DNA of 64,000 nt from Blepharisma japonicum (GCA_949751835.1 CATKHK010000005.1:62001-126000), one strand, 5' to 3'. Counted from the stretch's first letter, positions 22,701 through 33,491 are shown. Made by a program: numbers and translations. Notes: generated by a model from the letters alone, not told the origin.

Positions 22701-24444
22701 TAAGCTGCTTCGAGCGAACCCAGATACACCTTTACCTGAAGGCTACAAAAAGATTCAAGACAAAGAAATTGATATCGCATACGTGATACCAAGTATGCTG
22801 AAAATTCCTGAACCTAAACTGATTTCTTTAGAAATATTAGACGGGGTGTTAGAGAAAACATTTGGAGTACACATAATAGAGCCTCTTGTAAAATTCCGAA
22901 CTTATTATCGTGCCAAAGGAATAGCCCCAAAACCCCCAGAAGTGACTTTATCAGCACCTTCAGAAAATATAAAATCCAAAGATAAGCTGCCAACTATCCA
23001 AGCTCAACCTTCAATAATCCCAAAGCAAGCCAAATTATCTCCCCTTTTGAAATTCGAAATAGCCAAAGCTCCAGCCGGTCAAAAAGACACATATGAGCAA
23101 TGTGCGATAGTCCTCGAAAATATTTTACATACCCTTCATATGAAATCTAGAAAGTTTTTAAATAGGGTAGAAGTAACCCCTAATAAACTCGAAGAAAAAT
23201 TCGAGCTAAAAAAAGAACGCGAAAAAGAAGCTGAAGAAAAAAAGAAGCAAGAGATGGAAAAGAAAAGAAAAATGAGGCAACAAATGCTGCTAGAAGAAAT
23301 TGCAAGAGCCAAAGCAGAAAGACAAGAAAAACTGAAAATTGATGAAGAAAAACGGAAAATAGAAAAGGCAAGGGAAGAAGAAAAAAAGCGGAAAAAAATG
23401 GAAAGGGAAAGAAAAGAAAGAGAAGAAAGGCTTAGTGTAGCGAAAGAAGTTGTAGAAGTGAAAAAAGATCAGCAGATTAAGCTCCCTGACCCAGAAGAAA
23501 TAATAAAAAAACAAAAAGAAGAGGAAAAAAATAGGAAAAAATTTGAAGAAGCAAAGAGAAGAAATGCAGAAAGATTACAGCATGCAATTAGAGAGAAAGA
23601 ATCGAAAGGGAGAGAGATAAAAATGGCAGATATAACTAAAGAGCTGAAAGAGCAGCAAGAAAAAATTTTAAAACAAAAAACAACAGCAAAGATATTAAAA
23701 AATGCAAAACAAAGCTCAGAAAAAAGTAATCAAACTAAGCAAGAAATCAGTACTTTGTTGCATGACAAAGATTATAATGAAATAATTGATAGATTTTCTC
23801 AGCAGATTGATGCAGTTTATTCGTTTTACTGTAAGCAAGGATCAGCTAAGATAGAGCAAGATGCGACATCAATGTTCAATTCTATGACTTTCCAAGTCTT
23901 CAATAAGTTTTGTCTGCAATTCAGAATATTCCCAGGTCTCGTCACAGGTGATGATCATCAAATAATCTTCAAACATTTGACGAAACAGAAAACATTTCCA
24001 CCTGGAATTCCTCCAATAATTACAGTTGACGAATTTAAACAAGCATTAGCTCATATAGCTTCACATGCAAGAATTAAATTAAATCAGCAAGCTGCTCAAG
24101 GTCCAAATATGCTAAGTGCAAAAACTTTTAATGCGCTAATAAAATACCTTGAGCTCGATATGCCAGTTAAAACTTTAAAAGCCAAATTAAAAAAGCTTGC
24201 TGAAGAAAAATCAAGAATTAACTCAGTAATGGGCTCAGCTGAAGCTACTGTAATGGAAGAAATCAAAGAGTCAATTTTAGAGCCAATGATTAATTATGAA
24301 AAAATATATACTGAAGACGAGAAAAAAGCCAAAATCTTAGAAGAGGAAGAAGCAATTCTCCAAAAAATTTTTGAGTCTAAAAACTTATCCCCAACCGAAG
24401 AAGGCGCTTTACAAGATATAAGCTATCCTGAATATAATGATTAA
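19735..24444 (+). CDS. Large CH-like / helical-repeat / coiled-coil protein, probably axonemal
   Basis: About 1564 residues after removal of a 15-nt intron. Residues 1-125 look like the CH-like domain of SPEF1/CLAMP-type proteins (LYNWLQTLGI at the start, repeated as LYNWNIIAQALQLLGV). Residues about 150-650 are helical and armadillo-like, then a Lys/Glu coiled coil, a mixed domain (about 800-1090), a second long coiled coil of EKKRKKMEREE type (about 1150-1300) and a helical C-terminus. CH-like domains bind microtubules, and the neighbourhood (centrin, coiled-coil genes) fits a ciliary or basal-body role. I cannot name an orthologue. TGA-Trp codons occur throughout; a seven-G run at about 21935 keeps frame. 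Confidence 0.68.
19900..19914 (+). other. 15-nt intron
   Basis: GTAACTGCAATATAG, phase 0. Its TAG is the only stop between the ATG at 19735 and the remaining 1500 codons. Confidence 0.9.
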
Positions 24445-24464
24445 TAAAAATTCAAATAATTTAA

Positions 24465-24995
24465 ATGAAAAGTGTAAGAGTCAGGACAGCTTCTGCTAGA
24501 AAACCGGCAAAGAAAAAAGCGAGCAGGCGTGAAGAGCTTAGTCATGAGCATACAAAAGACATAAAAGAAGCTTTTGATTTATTCGATATTTCAGGCGCTG
24601 GCACAATTGAAGGAAAAGAGCTTAGAGTTGCTTTGCGTGCTTTAGGATTTGACCCATCCAAAGAAGAAATAGAGCAGCTAGTTGGGACTGCAACTCAAAC
24701 AGGTAGAATTGATTTTCATGAGTTTCTTGACATTATAATCAATAAAGTAAGTGAGCCAGATACCCCTGAAGACATTGAGCGAGCTTTTGCAATGCTTGAT
24801 TTAGACAGCAACGGAGTCATTACAAAAGAAAGTTTACAAAAAGTTATAAGTGAGCTAGGAGAAGACATGAGTGAAGAAGAAATCGAAAAAATGATAAGAG
24901 TAGCTCAAAAAGGCTCAAAAGGATCCAAAGAAAAACGCAAACTTGAAGTGACTTTTAATGAATTTTTGGGAATTATGAATAAAGCTGATAATTAA
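24465..24995 (+). CDS. Centrin-like EF-hand protein
   Basis: 176 residues. A basic N-terminal tail of about 28 residues is followed by four EF-hand positions. EF1 ([12 protein letters not shown]) and EF3 ([12 protein letters not shown]) look able to bind calcium. EF2 ([12 protein letters not shown]) lacks the first Asp and EF4 is replaced by a longer Lys-rich loop, so both are probably inactive. The [13 protein letters not shown] and ALRALGFDP pattern is centrin-specific. Centrins build calcium-responsive contractile fibres and basal bodies; heterotrichs contract strongly and carry many centrin paralogues. It starts 20 bases after the upstream stop. Confidence 0.88.
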   Translation: MKSVRVRTASARKPAKKKASRREELSHEHTKDIKEAFDLFDISGAGTIEGKELRVALRALGFDPSKEEIEQLVGTATQTGRIDFHEFLDIIINKVSEPDTPEDIERAFAMLDLDSNGVITKESLQKVISELGEDMSEEEIEKMIRVAQKGSKGSKEKRKLEVTFNEFLGIMNKADN

Positions 24996-25005
24996 TATTT
25001 TATAT

Positions 25006-26148
25006 ATGTCAAAAACATTTAAATCATACTCTCAAGAAGAAAACCAGCAAAGCGAGTTTAAAAACATTGACAAGCCTTTGACAAGGACAACTCAGTTAAG
25101 CCCAATAACTGAGCTGCAAACCAAATTAAATGTATTGAACCGGGAAAATCAACAATTAAAATCAGAAATATGCGATAAAGTTGTAGAAGCCCAAGAATTA
25201 CAAGCAGAATTAATTGCAATCAGAGAGCTAAACGATATTAAAGACCAAAACTTAAGCAAGCTTAAAGAAGAGCTAAAACAAGCTACAACTGCTAATAGTA
25301 AAGCAGCAGGTGAGCAGCGTTTTCTTCAAGAGCAAATGCTGCTGTTTCAGCAAGAGCAAGAACAGCTTTTAGATGATTATGAACAAGCTTTAGCTAAAAT
25401 TGAAGTTTTATCGAAAGAAAAAAATCAAGCTTTATTCCAATTAGAAGAATTAAATACTCGATGTCTGTATTTGGAGAGGCAAAATGAAGACCTAAATAAT
25501 GGCAAAAATCAAGACAGTTCAGAAATTTATCAACTTCGGACACAATTAAAAGAAAAAAATGAGGAGGTTTTTACATCAAAGCAACAATTGGAAAATTTAA
25601 GGAATGAAACTAAAGGGTACATAGAAGAACTCCATCATATGCATCAGATTAATGAAAGATCAGAAGAAACTGCAAAAGGGCTTCGAGAAGAAATTAGAAG
25701 GCTACAGGCACAGATGGATGAACAGTTTTTGAAGACTCAAAGTACTGAAAGAGAAATGATGAAAGCTAGAGAAATGGGTGAAGAGTTAAAAAATATTGAT
25801 AGAGATAACAGGAGGTTAGAAGAACAGCTGAGAGAGACCAGCTTAATGCTAAGCCAAAAAGATGCAGATTTAGAAGCAAGATACACAGAAATATCAAAAC
25901 TCCAAAAATCAAATAAAGAGTTAAGAGATGACAATTATGTGCTATCAAGCAAACTTGTAGAATTTGAAAATGAAAATGAAAGGCTGAGAAGGTCAAATGA
26001 TGAGTTTAGAATAAGGGTTGAATATTTAAGTGAAAATGATAAAGAAATCAGAGGATATTTGAGTAGAAAAGAAAAAATGCTTAGAATTAGAGAACAAGCA
26101 GAAAGAGAACTGCAAGATGCACTTGATTCTTTCAGCTCAACTAAGTAA
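25006..26148 (+). CDS. Coiled-coil protein, possible basal-body or cortical component
   Basis: 380 residues, almost entirely long coiled coil with Glu/Gln/Leu heptads (about 35-375), without a recognised globular domain. Begins only 10 bases after the centrin stop, the shortest positive gap in the window, so the two genes may share expression. No Trp and no intron. The function is not readable from sequence. Confidence 0.7.
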   Translation: MSKTFKSYSQEENQQSEFKNIDKPLTRTTQLSPITELQTKLNVLNRENQQLKSEICDKVVEAQELQAELIAIRELNDIKDQNLSKLKEELKQATTANSKAAGEQRFLQEQMLLFQQEQEQLLDDYEQALAKIEVLSKEKNQALFQLEELNTRCLYLERQNEDLNNGKNQDSSEIYQLRTQLKEKNEEVFTSKQQLENLRNETKGYIEELHHMHQINERSEETAKGLREEIRRLQAQMDEQFLKTQSTEREMMKAREMGEELKNIDRDNRRLEEQLRETSLMLSQKDADLEARYTEISKLQKSNKELRDDNYVLSSKLVEFENENERLRRSNDEFRIRVEYLSENDKEIRGYLSRKEKMLRIREQAERELQDALDSFSSTK

Positions 26149-26516
26149 TAGTCATATATTATTTATTGCAATGATTTTCTATGTAAAATAAAATTTGATA
26201 TAAAATAAAAGCGATTAAAGGCACAAAATGGTAAATTACTGGCTTTTTGTTTCAAATTTAAAAAAATTAAGCTAGATTCTGAAAGACATTATATTTTGTA
26301 TATATAGCTATAATTAAATCAGCATCTAGCAAGTTTTAGTTTCTCAGCATATCCGCAAAGATTCCCTTTTATCTCTATTCATTCAAAATTAAAACACCCA
26401 ATCTATCCTCTTAAAAAATTGAAAAAAATCTATTATTTTTAATCTATAGTCAATTAAAGTTAGCTTTACTTTGTGTCTTTGCAGTAGTTTAAATTTTATT
26501 TAAAATGAGGACTTTA
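26149..26516. other. AT-rich intergenic stretch between convergent genes
   Basis: 368 bases, stops in all frames, no recognised RNA gene. Confidence 0.55.
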
Positions 26517-27107
26517 TTAAAACAAGAAATCATCAGGATCCAAATCAAGTAAAGTCGTTGGCAATTGTGATGAATCTTGTTTAGTAATCATATCGGCAAA
26601 ATTAAATGATACCGTAGTTAATTCAGTCGATTCAGATAGCTCTAAATTAGTATTAGTAGAGCTACCTTTGATTCGAGACAGTTTCGGCAGAGTCTCATTT
26701 GTGCTCAAGGTGCCTGCATCAGAATCCAGTCCTTTCCTGACTTTATCAGTAGGTTCGGAAAACTGTGACTCGTCAGTTGCTTGCTTAAGGCGCTTCGTAG
26801 GAGGCGGGGAAGTACTCGTCTCTTTAGCGTCAGTCTTCAGAAGAGCTTTTATTTTGTCATTGTGGAAAGTCTCAACCTTGTCCATGTGTTCTTTGGCAGC
26901 TTGTAGGCCAAAGAACAGTTGTCCAGCATCCTTAGATGAATATTCAATCCAAGATTTTGTGTCTGGGGAATATACAACAAGTAGCAAGTCAACTTCATGC
27001 TGCATAGCTAACTCTACAGCCTTTTTGACAAGTGTCTCGATTCTCTTAGATCTAAGCTTTACGTCTGTGTTTCTTTTGCGCCCTTCACGATTTTTATTGT
27101 GATTCAT
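26517..27107 (-). CDS. MADS-box (SRF-like) transcription factor
   Basis: 196 residues. Residues about 10-60 resemble a MADS box: basic KNREGRKRNTDVKLRSKRIETLVKKA-type start, then AVELAMQHEVDLLLVVYSP, the first strand of the dimer sheet. The match to KRxxTxxKRxxGLLKKAxEL is divergent: Gly-Leu-Leu is ETLV. The C-terminal part is Ser/Thr/Pro- and acidic-rich and ends in LDLDPDDFLF, which looks like an acidic activation tail. MADS factors bind CArG-type AT-rich boxes as dimers. The upstream 1.3 kb is gene-free and would hold its promoter. TAA stop. Confidence 0.65.
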   Translation of the reverse strand: MNHNKNREGRKRNTDVKLRSKRIETLVKKAVELAMQHEVDLLLVVYSPDTKSWIEYSSKDAGQLFFGLQAAKEHMDKVETFHNDKIKALLKTDAKETSTSPPPTKRLKQATDESQFSEPTDKVRKGLDSDAGTLSTNETLPKLSRIKGSSTNTNLELSESTELTTVSFNFADMITKQDSSQLPTTLLDLDPDDFLF

Positions 27108-28420
27108 TTATATATGTGGTATACCGAGAAGTTAAATTCTTTCTTATAATTATAAAACATATTGATATTGAATAAATATGAATTTCGCTTGCATTTATAC
27201 GTGGTGAAAGATAATTTATTATTCAGTGATGTGCCATTATGAAATTTAGATTAAAATAATGGATTATCTAATTAAAATAATTATAATTAAGTGGTAATTA
27301 ATATGCAAATTCTTTGGTTTTGTATGTTTCTATATTTATTAAATAATCTTAAGCATTTATAACGATAACAATCTAATTATTGGCTATATAGATTCCATAA
27401 GCATTTACAAATAAACTATGACAGAATGGAACAGATTGCGCTTGCATGTAAATAATGCTTAAGAAATTCTTTGATGATAAAGGCTCATACTAAATAATTG
27501 CCTAAATAGACATGATTGGGTAGATTACTAAAGATTCCATATTTGGCGCAATCATTTAGTCAGTGGAGATTTTATGTTAGAGGTAGTTAAGACATATATT
27601 TTAAAAATTGCAATAATTTCAATCCATACAAAGAGTATAAATATAAGTCAGCTGATTTTCTCTACAAGAAACATTATATCAAATATTTCTTTTCAAATTC
27701 AATTTATATGGAAAAAAATTTAGAGATATTGCAGCTTATGCCATAGCTGACCTCAGATATTGTTTTAATGCAAGAAATAAAGCATCTATATAGCTCTCAT
27801 ATTATTATATTGACCTCATTTTTAAAAGAGAAATTTAACATTCTCCAAATTTATTATCCTATAATGGCATAGTGATATTGAAAGTACTTAGAAATATGGA
27901 AATTAATTGGTGATCATGTTTTACTTGAGATTTAGGACGAAAAATATACCAATCTTACATTCAGCAAGTGTCATCAATCAAACCAATCCATTCCTATAAA
28001 ATCATACATTTATACAATTAATCTCAAATTTCTATTTTTACAAACTCCAAGAAATATTTTCTAATATAGAGAACAAAATTGCGTTTTGGGTAATTTCAAT
28101 ATATGCTTAATAGCTTCTTAAACTCCAGATTTAAGAAATCTATAGCGACTTGGAGGATTTCAGATTCTTATCTAAAATTTTTCCAAACAATCTTTTATGC
28201 ATATTCTTATTCTTAAGGAAAAGTAATTTACCTATACGCACTTTATTATTTCATCAATTTATAATAAAAATCAAAATCTGTTCAGACTAAATCATATTTC
28301 CAAGACATTTTATAATTTATAATTAATAGATTATTCTATTTAATCAATCCTGTTAGATTATGATTTCAATCTGATCACCATTTTATATCGTAATAAAATA
28401 ATTATAAACATAAAATAGTG
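27108..28420. other. Longest gene-free stretch in the window
   Basis: 1313 bases between divergent genes (MADS-box-like on minus, CCCH finger on plus). With TGA as Trp and 15-nt introns allowed, I found no credible reading frame on either strand. No tRNA, rRNA or obvious snRNA signature was recognised. It may hold regulatory DNA or an unrecognised ncRNA. Confidence 0.5.
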
Positions 28421-28888
28421 ATGGATATGCTACCACAAATCACCAATGGCACTTCTCCAAAATCTCTGGACCAGTTTTCAGGATTAAGTCTATTGGAAAT
28501 CCCTGATGAGACTCCCAAAGGAAAAAGCAAAAAAAGATCGAAAAAAGCCAATGATTTCTCAATCAGATTTAAAACTGAGATATGCAGGAATTGGGAGAAT
28601 GGATTCTGCGAATTTGGCGAAAAATGTACTTTTGCCCATGGCCAAGATGAGCTGAGGTCTAAGGAAGGTCTCCCTATCAAGCCATCCAAAGCATGCAAGC
28701 AGTATTTTGAACTGGGGTACTGTCTTTTGGGCTCAAAATGCGCTTCAGAGCATGCTGACGACTCTGAAAAAACAGCTTCAAGCTCACCTTCGAATAGTAC
28801 AGTAGCCAGCAGAAAATCATCTGTAGATAGCACGTGCCAATGCATGCCTTTATTTATTGACCTCGAATGCAGAGGAATGTATATATAA
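28421..28888 (+). CDS. Tandem CCCH zinc-finger protein (TIS11/TTP-like)
   Basis: 155 residues. Two fingers: residues about 50-73 after the lead FKTEIC, spaced C-x7-C-x5-C-x3-H, and about 89-110, spaced C-x8-C-x5-C-x3-H. In the TTP family the lead (R/K)YKTEL and C-x8-C fingers bind UUAUUUAUU-type sites in mRNA 3' ends and promote decay. The first finger is one residue shorter than usual. A Ser-rich tail follows, with a few late Cys (CQCM, LEC). An ATG at 28421 is used; a GTG directly before it is not needed. TAA stop. Confidence 0.8.
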   Translation: MDMLPQITNGTSPKSLDQFSGLSLLEIPDETPKGKSKKRSKKANDFSIRFKTEICRNWENGFCEFGEKCTFAHGQDELRSKEGLPIKPSKACKQYFELGYCLLGSKCASEHADDSEKTASSSPSNSTVASRKSSVDSTCQCMPLFIDLECRGMYI

Positions 28889-29049
28889 ATATACATAGAA
28901 TACTTAATGTAATTAACTTAATTTATAGATAAACTTGAGTTTTTTAAGGATTTTGTGGGTTTTCAGCAGTTATCAGCACAGATGGGCTCATTCGAGAATA
29001 TGAAAATGGTGCTTATATATAAAAAGGCTTAACTGACAATTATAAAATT

Positions 29050-29379
29050 ATGAACAAAATTGAGTCAGAAAATCAAAAAACAAAAATTTATATTGAAAAT
29101 CAAGATAATGAGTTTCCAATAAGCACTCTTAAGAGTTATAGGCAGCAAACTCTATTTGAAGATGAGCCAAACAGAATATTATGTGAAAATAATTGTAAAA
29201 AAATCAAAGAAATTGCATTAAATAAAGTAGAATCCACACAAAGTATCATGACTGACAGCACTTTATCATCTGCAGACGATAGACACAAACACACCAATTT
29301 TCGAAGAAAAAAGCTATCAATTGACTATCCAAAAAGAATTAACGGGAAATGTATATACGAAATGCTATGCGGCAAATAA
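29050..29379 (+). CDS. Small hypothetical protein
   Basis: 109 residues, Lys/Asn/Glu/Ser-rich, with a basic FRRKKLSIDYPKR stretch and two Cys near the end. No domain recognised. Lies 46 bases upstream of the mannosidase gene in the same direction. The reading frame is complete with ATG and TAA, but evidence that it is a gene is only its length and codon use. Confidence 0.5.
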   Translation: MNKIESENQKTKIYIENQDNEFPISTLKSYRQQTLFEDEPNRILCENNCKKIKEIALNKVESTQSIMTDSTLSSADDRHKHTNFRRKKLSIDYPKRINGKCIYEMLCGK

Positions 29380-29424
29380 TAATAAATTACTAATCTATTA
29401 ATTGAAAATTATTTATCACTAAAT

Positions 29425-32400
29425 ATGTGGAAATTTATCCTTTTAGTTTGCTGCTCCGCTTTACGATTATTTATAATCCCTCATTCTCATTGTGATCCTG
29501 GCTGACTAGAACCAGTTGACTGATACTACGAAAACAAAGTCCGCAATATTTTCAACAATTTAATAGAATTGCTTCAAGAAAATAATCAAAGGAAATTCGC
29601 ATGATCTGAAATTTCATTTTTAAAGATGTGAATGGACGAGCAAAATATTTTGAAGAAAAATGCATTAAAATATCTCATACAGTCAGGGAGAATAGAAATT
29701 GTTGGTGGCGGATTTGTTCAAAATGATGAAGCGAATACTGATTTTGATATGATTATAAGACAGTTTGATAGCGGAAGAGACTATTTATATCAAGAATTTG
29801 GGATAGAAAATGTAAAAGTGGGGTGGCAAATTGACCCATTTGGACATTCAGCGCTTACACCTTCTTTGTGGGCTAAATTAGGATTTGATTATCTTGTCAT
29901 TAATAGAATCAGTAAACCTTTGAAGGTATATTGTATATAGAAAATATGAAGAAGGAAAAATAATCTGGAATTTCTGTGGGAGGGATCGGATCTTGGATCG
30001 AATAATACCATTTTTACTCATATTTTGTATGATCATTATGATTTTCCTGATATTTTGCATCCTTTGAAAAAAGAATTATGCTTGAGTACAATTGATATAG
30101 CAAATGTATCGGAGTGGTAATTTTAAATTAGTGCAAGCAAGCTCTATAATCTTGTAAATAAACAAAAGCATGCATATAGCACAGAAAATATCATGATGCT
30201 CTATGGAGACGATTTTTATTATCACGATCTCGCTGAATCGAGACTTTTATACCAAAGAATAGAGCTTCTTAAAGATTATATTAACCATTATTATTGGAAT
30301 TTCACTATAACAATTGCGACACCATCAGAATACTTTGAAGCTGTCAAAGCAGAAAACCCAGAATTACCTTATTTTACATCTGATTTTTTTCCATATATGA
30401 ACTATTTCAATATGAAAAATAACTACTGGACTGGATATTATACCACAAGACCTCATCTCAAAAATGAGGTTTATTTTGGACACAGACTTGCAAGAGCTGC
30501 TGAAATTGCTATGGCTTTTACTTCAAAATCGAGTCTTAATTCTCATCAAGCTAGTATTTCCCTCCATCATGATGCAATTACAGGGACTTGCAGAGATCAT
30601 GTAGCTGCTGATTATATGTACAGGCTGAAAAAAGATATAGTAAATTCTATTCATGCAATTGAATTTGTGTTAAAAAATGTTTTGACTGAAACTAAAAATG
30701 AATTCGCTTTAGCAGTTCCTTATAGAGTTTTGATTGCTTATAATCCTTTAAACTGAGAAAAGGATGAGTTATTTTCAATTAAATCTGAAACAAACGATAT
30801 TGAAATTGTAAATTGGAAAGGAAAAGCCGTGAAATCTCAAGCTGTGAGAAATGTGATAGATGGAGGATACATTATTTATTTTAAGGCAAAATTGCCTTCT
30901 CTTTCATTTTTAACTATTTTTGTGAGATATTGCTTTGCATGCACTGATTTATCAGCTGAATACGAAGGATATAGTTTGGCTGATAAAGTATATAAATTGC
31001 ATTTTGATCAAAATGGGATGCTTGATCTCATATTTAGCAAAAAACTTGAAATAATCCCAAAAACCAATAATTCACATCAGAAAATAAAAAATAAAATGCA
31101 TGAGTTTCGCATTAGGCAGGAGATTTTTTCTTATAAAGGAGAAAGCAGTGGAGCTTATATTTTTCATCCTACTGTAATTTTAATCTAGGGATATGCTGAA
31201 AAATTAGATCTTAATCTTGAACAAATCATGATTTCAAGCGGTAAAGTTGTCCAAACCTCACAAATTATTTGGTACCGCAAAGATGATACATCAAAATATT
31301 TTTACCAAAAATTTATATTATATGATTCAGATAAATTTATTTGAAAAATAGGTGTAAGTGCTGTACAAAATGAAGAAATAACAGTCAGATTTGAAAGTCA
31401 AGATGAAAATGCGATTGATATTTTTACATTTAATTCTGCAGATTTAAGACAAAGAGAACACATAGAAGAAATTTATGCATCTAGAGTTGGAAAAAATATG
31501 TATCCAGTTCCTGCAGGGGCAGTTGCAAAATCTAAAAATTCTTATTTGAAATTTTACCCGCAATTTCCACTAGGAATAGGCGTGGTCTCTCCTAAGAGCT
31601 TTGAATTTCTATTACAAAGAAATCTCTCAAATGATGACTTATGCGGATTAGGAGTTGGAGTTACAGATATCACAATAGCTGAGCATACAATGCACGTAGA
31701 GCTTGGCAATTTAATCCATGAAGAATTTTGGAGAAACTATTTAAATGCAAAAACTGAGTCTTATTTATTCCCATTAAAAGACGCAGGAAGATATACATTA
31801 ACTCTTGAAGAATGAGAAGAAGCAGAAATTTTAAATGAGCCTTGAAAAAAGAAAACAGAATACTATATGGGATTTGAGGATAATAGGGTATATATGTCAA
31901 GTGCTGTAATAAAGGATTCTGAAATTTTAATGAGAGTTTTGAATTTTAATTCGGTCGGGATTGGATTTGATATAAATGGAGGAAAAGTTTCAAATAAAAC
32001 TAATATAGCAGGATACCAAGCTTTAAGTGAAATGCATAATTGGAAAATTGCTGGAGAAATGTTTGACGAATTTAAAAATATCAGCCAGCCTGCAATAAAG
32101 ATGCAAACTAAGCAGACTGTAGCAATTGATAGAGGGCAAGCTTTAAGTCCAATGGAATTAGCAGCGTTTTATATTGATATTAATAAATTCCCATATGAAA
32201 GAAAAATCCATGAAAAATCCAATAAAGAATTTTCTACAGGACTAAAAGATATAACAAAGCCTTATAGAGAGCTTCTTGAGTATGAAATGATAGATATTGA
32301 AATTCCTAATAAATCTCAATATAATATTCTCCACCTATCCTTTATATTTCTTATCTTTTTTGCCCCCGCTTTAGCCATCTTATTCTACCATTTCAAAAAA

Positions 32401-32439
32401 TCTCATTCCAAAAGAAAGCTTAATCTTTACACAATTTAA
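29425..32439 (+). CDS. GH38 alpha-mannosidase
   Basis: About 989 residues from four exons. A short signal-like N-terminus runs straight into PHSHCDPGWLEPVDWYY (His20, Asp24), the zinc site of GH38, where most relatives have HSHND. The nucleophile Asp lies in WQIDPFGHS (Asp137) and the third zinc-ligand region in LHHDAITGT. The middle helical and C-terminal beta domains follow. A hydrophobic stretch near residues 960-980 followed by Lys/Arg suggests a C-terminal membrane anchor. GH38 enzymes trim mannose in Golgi or lysosome; the membrane anchor and PHSHxDPGW favour a Golgi-type or secretory-pathway enzyme. Several Trp are TGA, including the one in HSHCDPGW. TAA stop, 20 bases from a convergent gene. 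Confidence 0.9.
29926..29940 (+). other. 15-nt intron
   Basis: GTATATTGTATATAG, phase 0, with in-frame TAG inside the GH38 catalytic domain. Confidence 0.92.
30117..30131 (+). other. 15-nt intron
   Basis: GTAATTTTAAATTAG. Phase 2: it splits a TG|T Cys codon, and reading through it gives TAA. Splicing restores the GH38 frame. Confidence 0.92.
31174..31188 (+). other. 15-nt intron
   Basis: GTAATTTTAATCTAG, phase 0, in-frame TAG in the GH38 gene. Confidence 0.92.
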
Positions 32440-32459
32440 TAAAATTGCAATCGATATAA

Positions 32460-32972
32460 TTAAGTAGTAGATAACACAATAAGACTCACAACAATCCCAA
32501 CAGTCATTGCTACTGACAATCCCAAAATGAAAACTTGAGTATTTATTCCACAACATTTATCATCCACCCTCGGTAAGCATCCATCTGTGCTTCTTGATGC
32601 TGGCCGCGCTTCTGACGGTTGGCTTTGTTGCCTTCTATTATTTGCTGGAGGTGGATAACTTGCATGAGGAGGAGGCTGATACGGCTGAGGGTTTGGTGGA
32701 GGGTAATATTGAGGTGGCTGTGCTGGATAAGCTTGATATGGACCCTGAGATTGCATAGGAGGGGGAACATAAGGCTGTGGATTTTGAGGGGGAGGAGAAT
32801 TATATTGATTTTGCAGTTTCCTTGCTATTTCTTCATCTTCTAATAATCTTTGTCTAGCCCTTGCGTTTTCTTCTTCCTGATATTTTTTGGCCACTTCTTC
32901 GTCATTAGATGTATTATGGCCTGTATACCTCTGCTGCATGCGCTTTCTGTATTCCTCCAATTGATCTGCCAT
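32460..32972 (-). CDS. Pro/Tyr/Gln-rich tail-anchored protein
   Basis: 170 residues. Charged helical N-terminus (1-56, many Glu/Arg), then a Pro/Tyr/Gln-rich region (58-115) with repeated PQPYxPPP units, a short cysteine-containing linker, and one C-terminal hydrophobic helix (about 146-168) with almost nothing after it, the layout of a tail-anchored membrane protein facing the cytosol. PPxY-like and proline repeats may bind WW or SH3-type partners. The family is not recognised. Confidence 0.7.
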   Translation of the reverse strand: MADQLEEYRKRMQQRYTGHNTSNDEEVAKKYQEEENARARQRLLEDEEIARKLQNQYNSPPPQNPQPYVPPPMQSQGPYQAYPAQPPQYYPPPNPQPYQPPPHASYPPPANNRRQQSQPSEARPASRSTDGCLPRVDDKCCGINTQVFILGLSVAMTVGIVVSLIVLSTT

Positions 32973-32999
32973 TATTTATACAACATGCATGAAATTTAT

Positions 33000-33491
33000 C
33001 TAGAAAACTAAGCAGAATTTTTTACAGCATAAAAATCTAACCTCTTCTGATTCTGGGTCTAGTTCTTCTTCAGGGCTTGTTGGTAAATTATGACCAATTT
33101 CGTCTGTTATATTTCTTTTGACTTCTTCTGTTTCAGCACATTCTTTGCTGGAATCAGAAGGGAAAATGTCTTTCATTTCTAAGTCTCTTAATCTTTGTTC
33201 TGATTTTCTCAATAGAATTTCTTGGTGCAGTTTTGATAAATTTACAGGTGTTTTATTACCGAAGCCTTTAGATTTATATTCAACTCCCACAGAAATTGTA
33301 CTAATATCCATTTCACCAATTGAGTCGTTATCTGCATATTTTTCATTATGTTGAAAAGGAGACTTTTGAAGTGAATCAGAGCTTTTATAGTTACTTATGC
33401 TTTTACGGCTGATGATTTCTTGCCTTCCTTTTATGATCATTTGTAAAGAATCTTTAATTTGGCTTTCTTCCTGCTTGTGAACTGATTCCAT
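33000..33491 (-). CDS. Hypothetical protein with C-terminal lipidation-like tail
   Basis: 163 residues, acidic and Ser-rich, probably disordered with short helices. It ends RFLCCKKFCLVF. The last four residues fit a CaaX box (Cys, two aliphatics, Phe), which in known systems favours geranylgeranylation, and the CC pair just before it could be palmitoylated. No catalytic domain. TAG stop. Prenylation is inferred only from the tail. Confidence 0.6.
   Translation of the reverse strand: MESVHKQEESQIKDSLQMIIKGRQEIISRKSISNYKSSDSLQKSPFQHNEKYADNDSIGEMDISTISVGVEYKSKGFGNKTPVNLSKLHQEILLRKSEQRLRDLEMKDIFPSDSSKECAETEEVKRNITDEIGHNLPTSPEEELDPESEEVRFLCCKKFCLVF

Noticed and set aside
23180-23514. Minus-strand Phe/Leu-rich ORFs opposite coiled coils (also near 9520, 52243 and 17399)
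   Set aside because: They are antisense shadows of Lys/Glu-rich coding DNA and have no independent support.
22129-24444. Separate 771-residue coiled-coil gene
   Set aside because: It is in frame with the upstream segments through TGA-Trp codons and belongs to the large CH-domain gene starting at 19735.
27108-28420. Telomerase RNA or snRNA in the long gene-free stretch
   Set aside because: No C3TA3-like template, Sm site with flanking stems or other diagnostic motif was seen; calling an ncRNA would be a guess.
28402-28896. 164-residue minus-strand ORF opposite the CCCH finger gene
   Set aside because: The plus frame has two clear zinc fingers; the minus frame has no domain.
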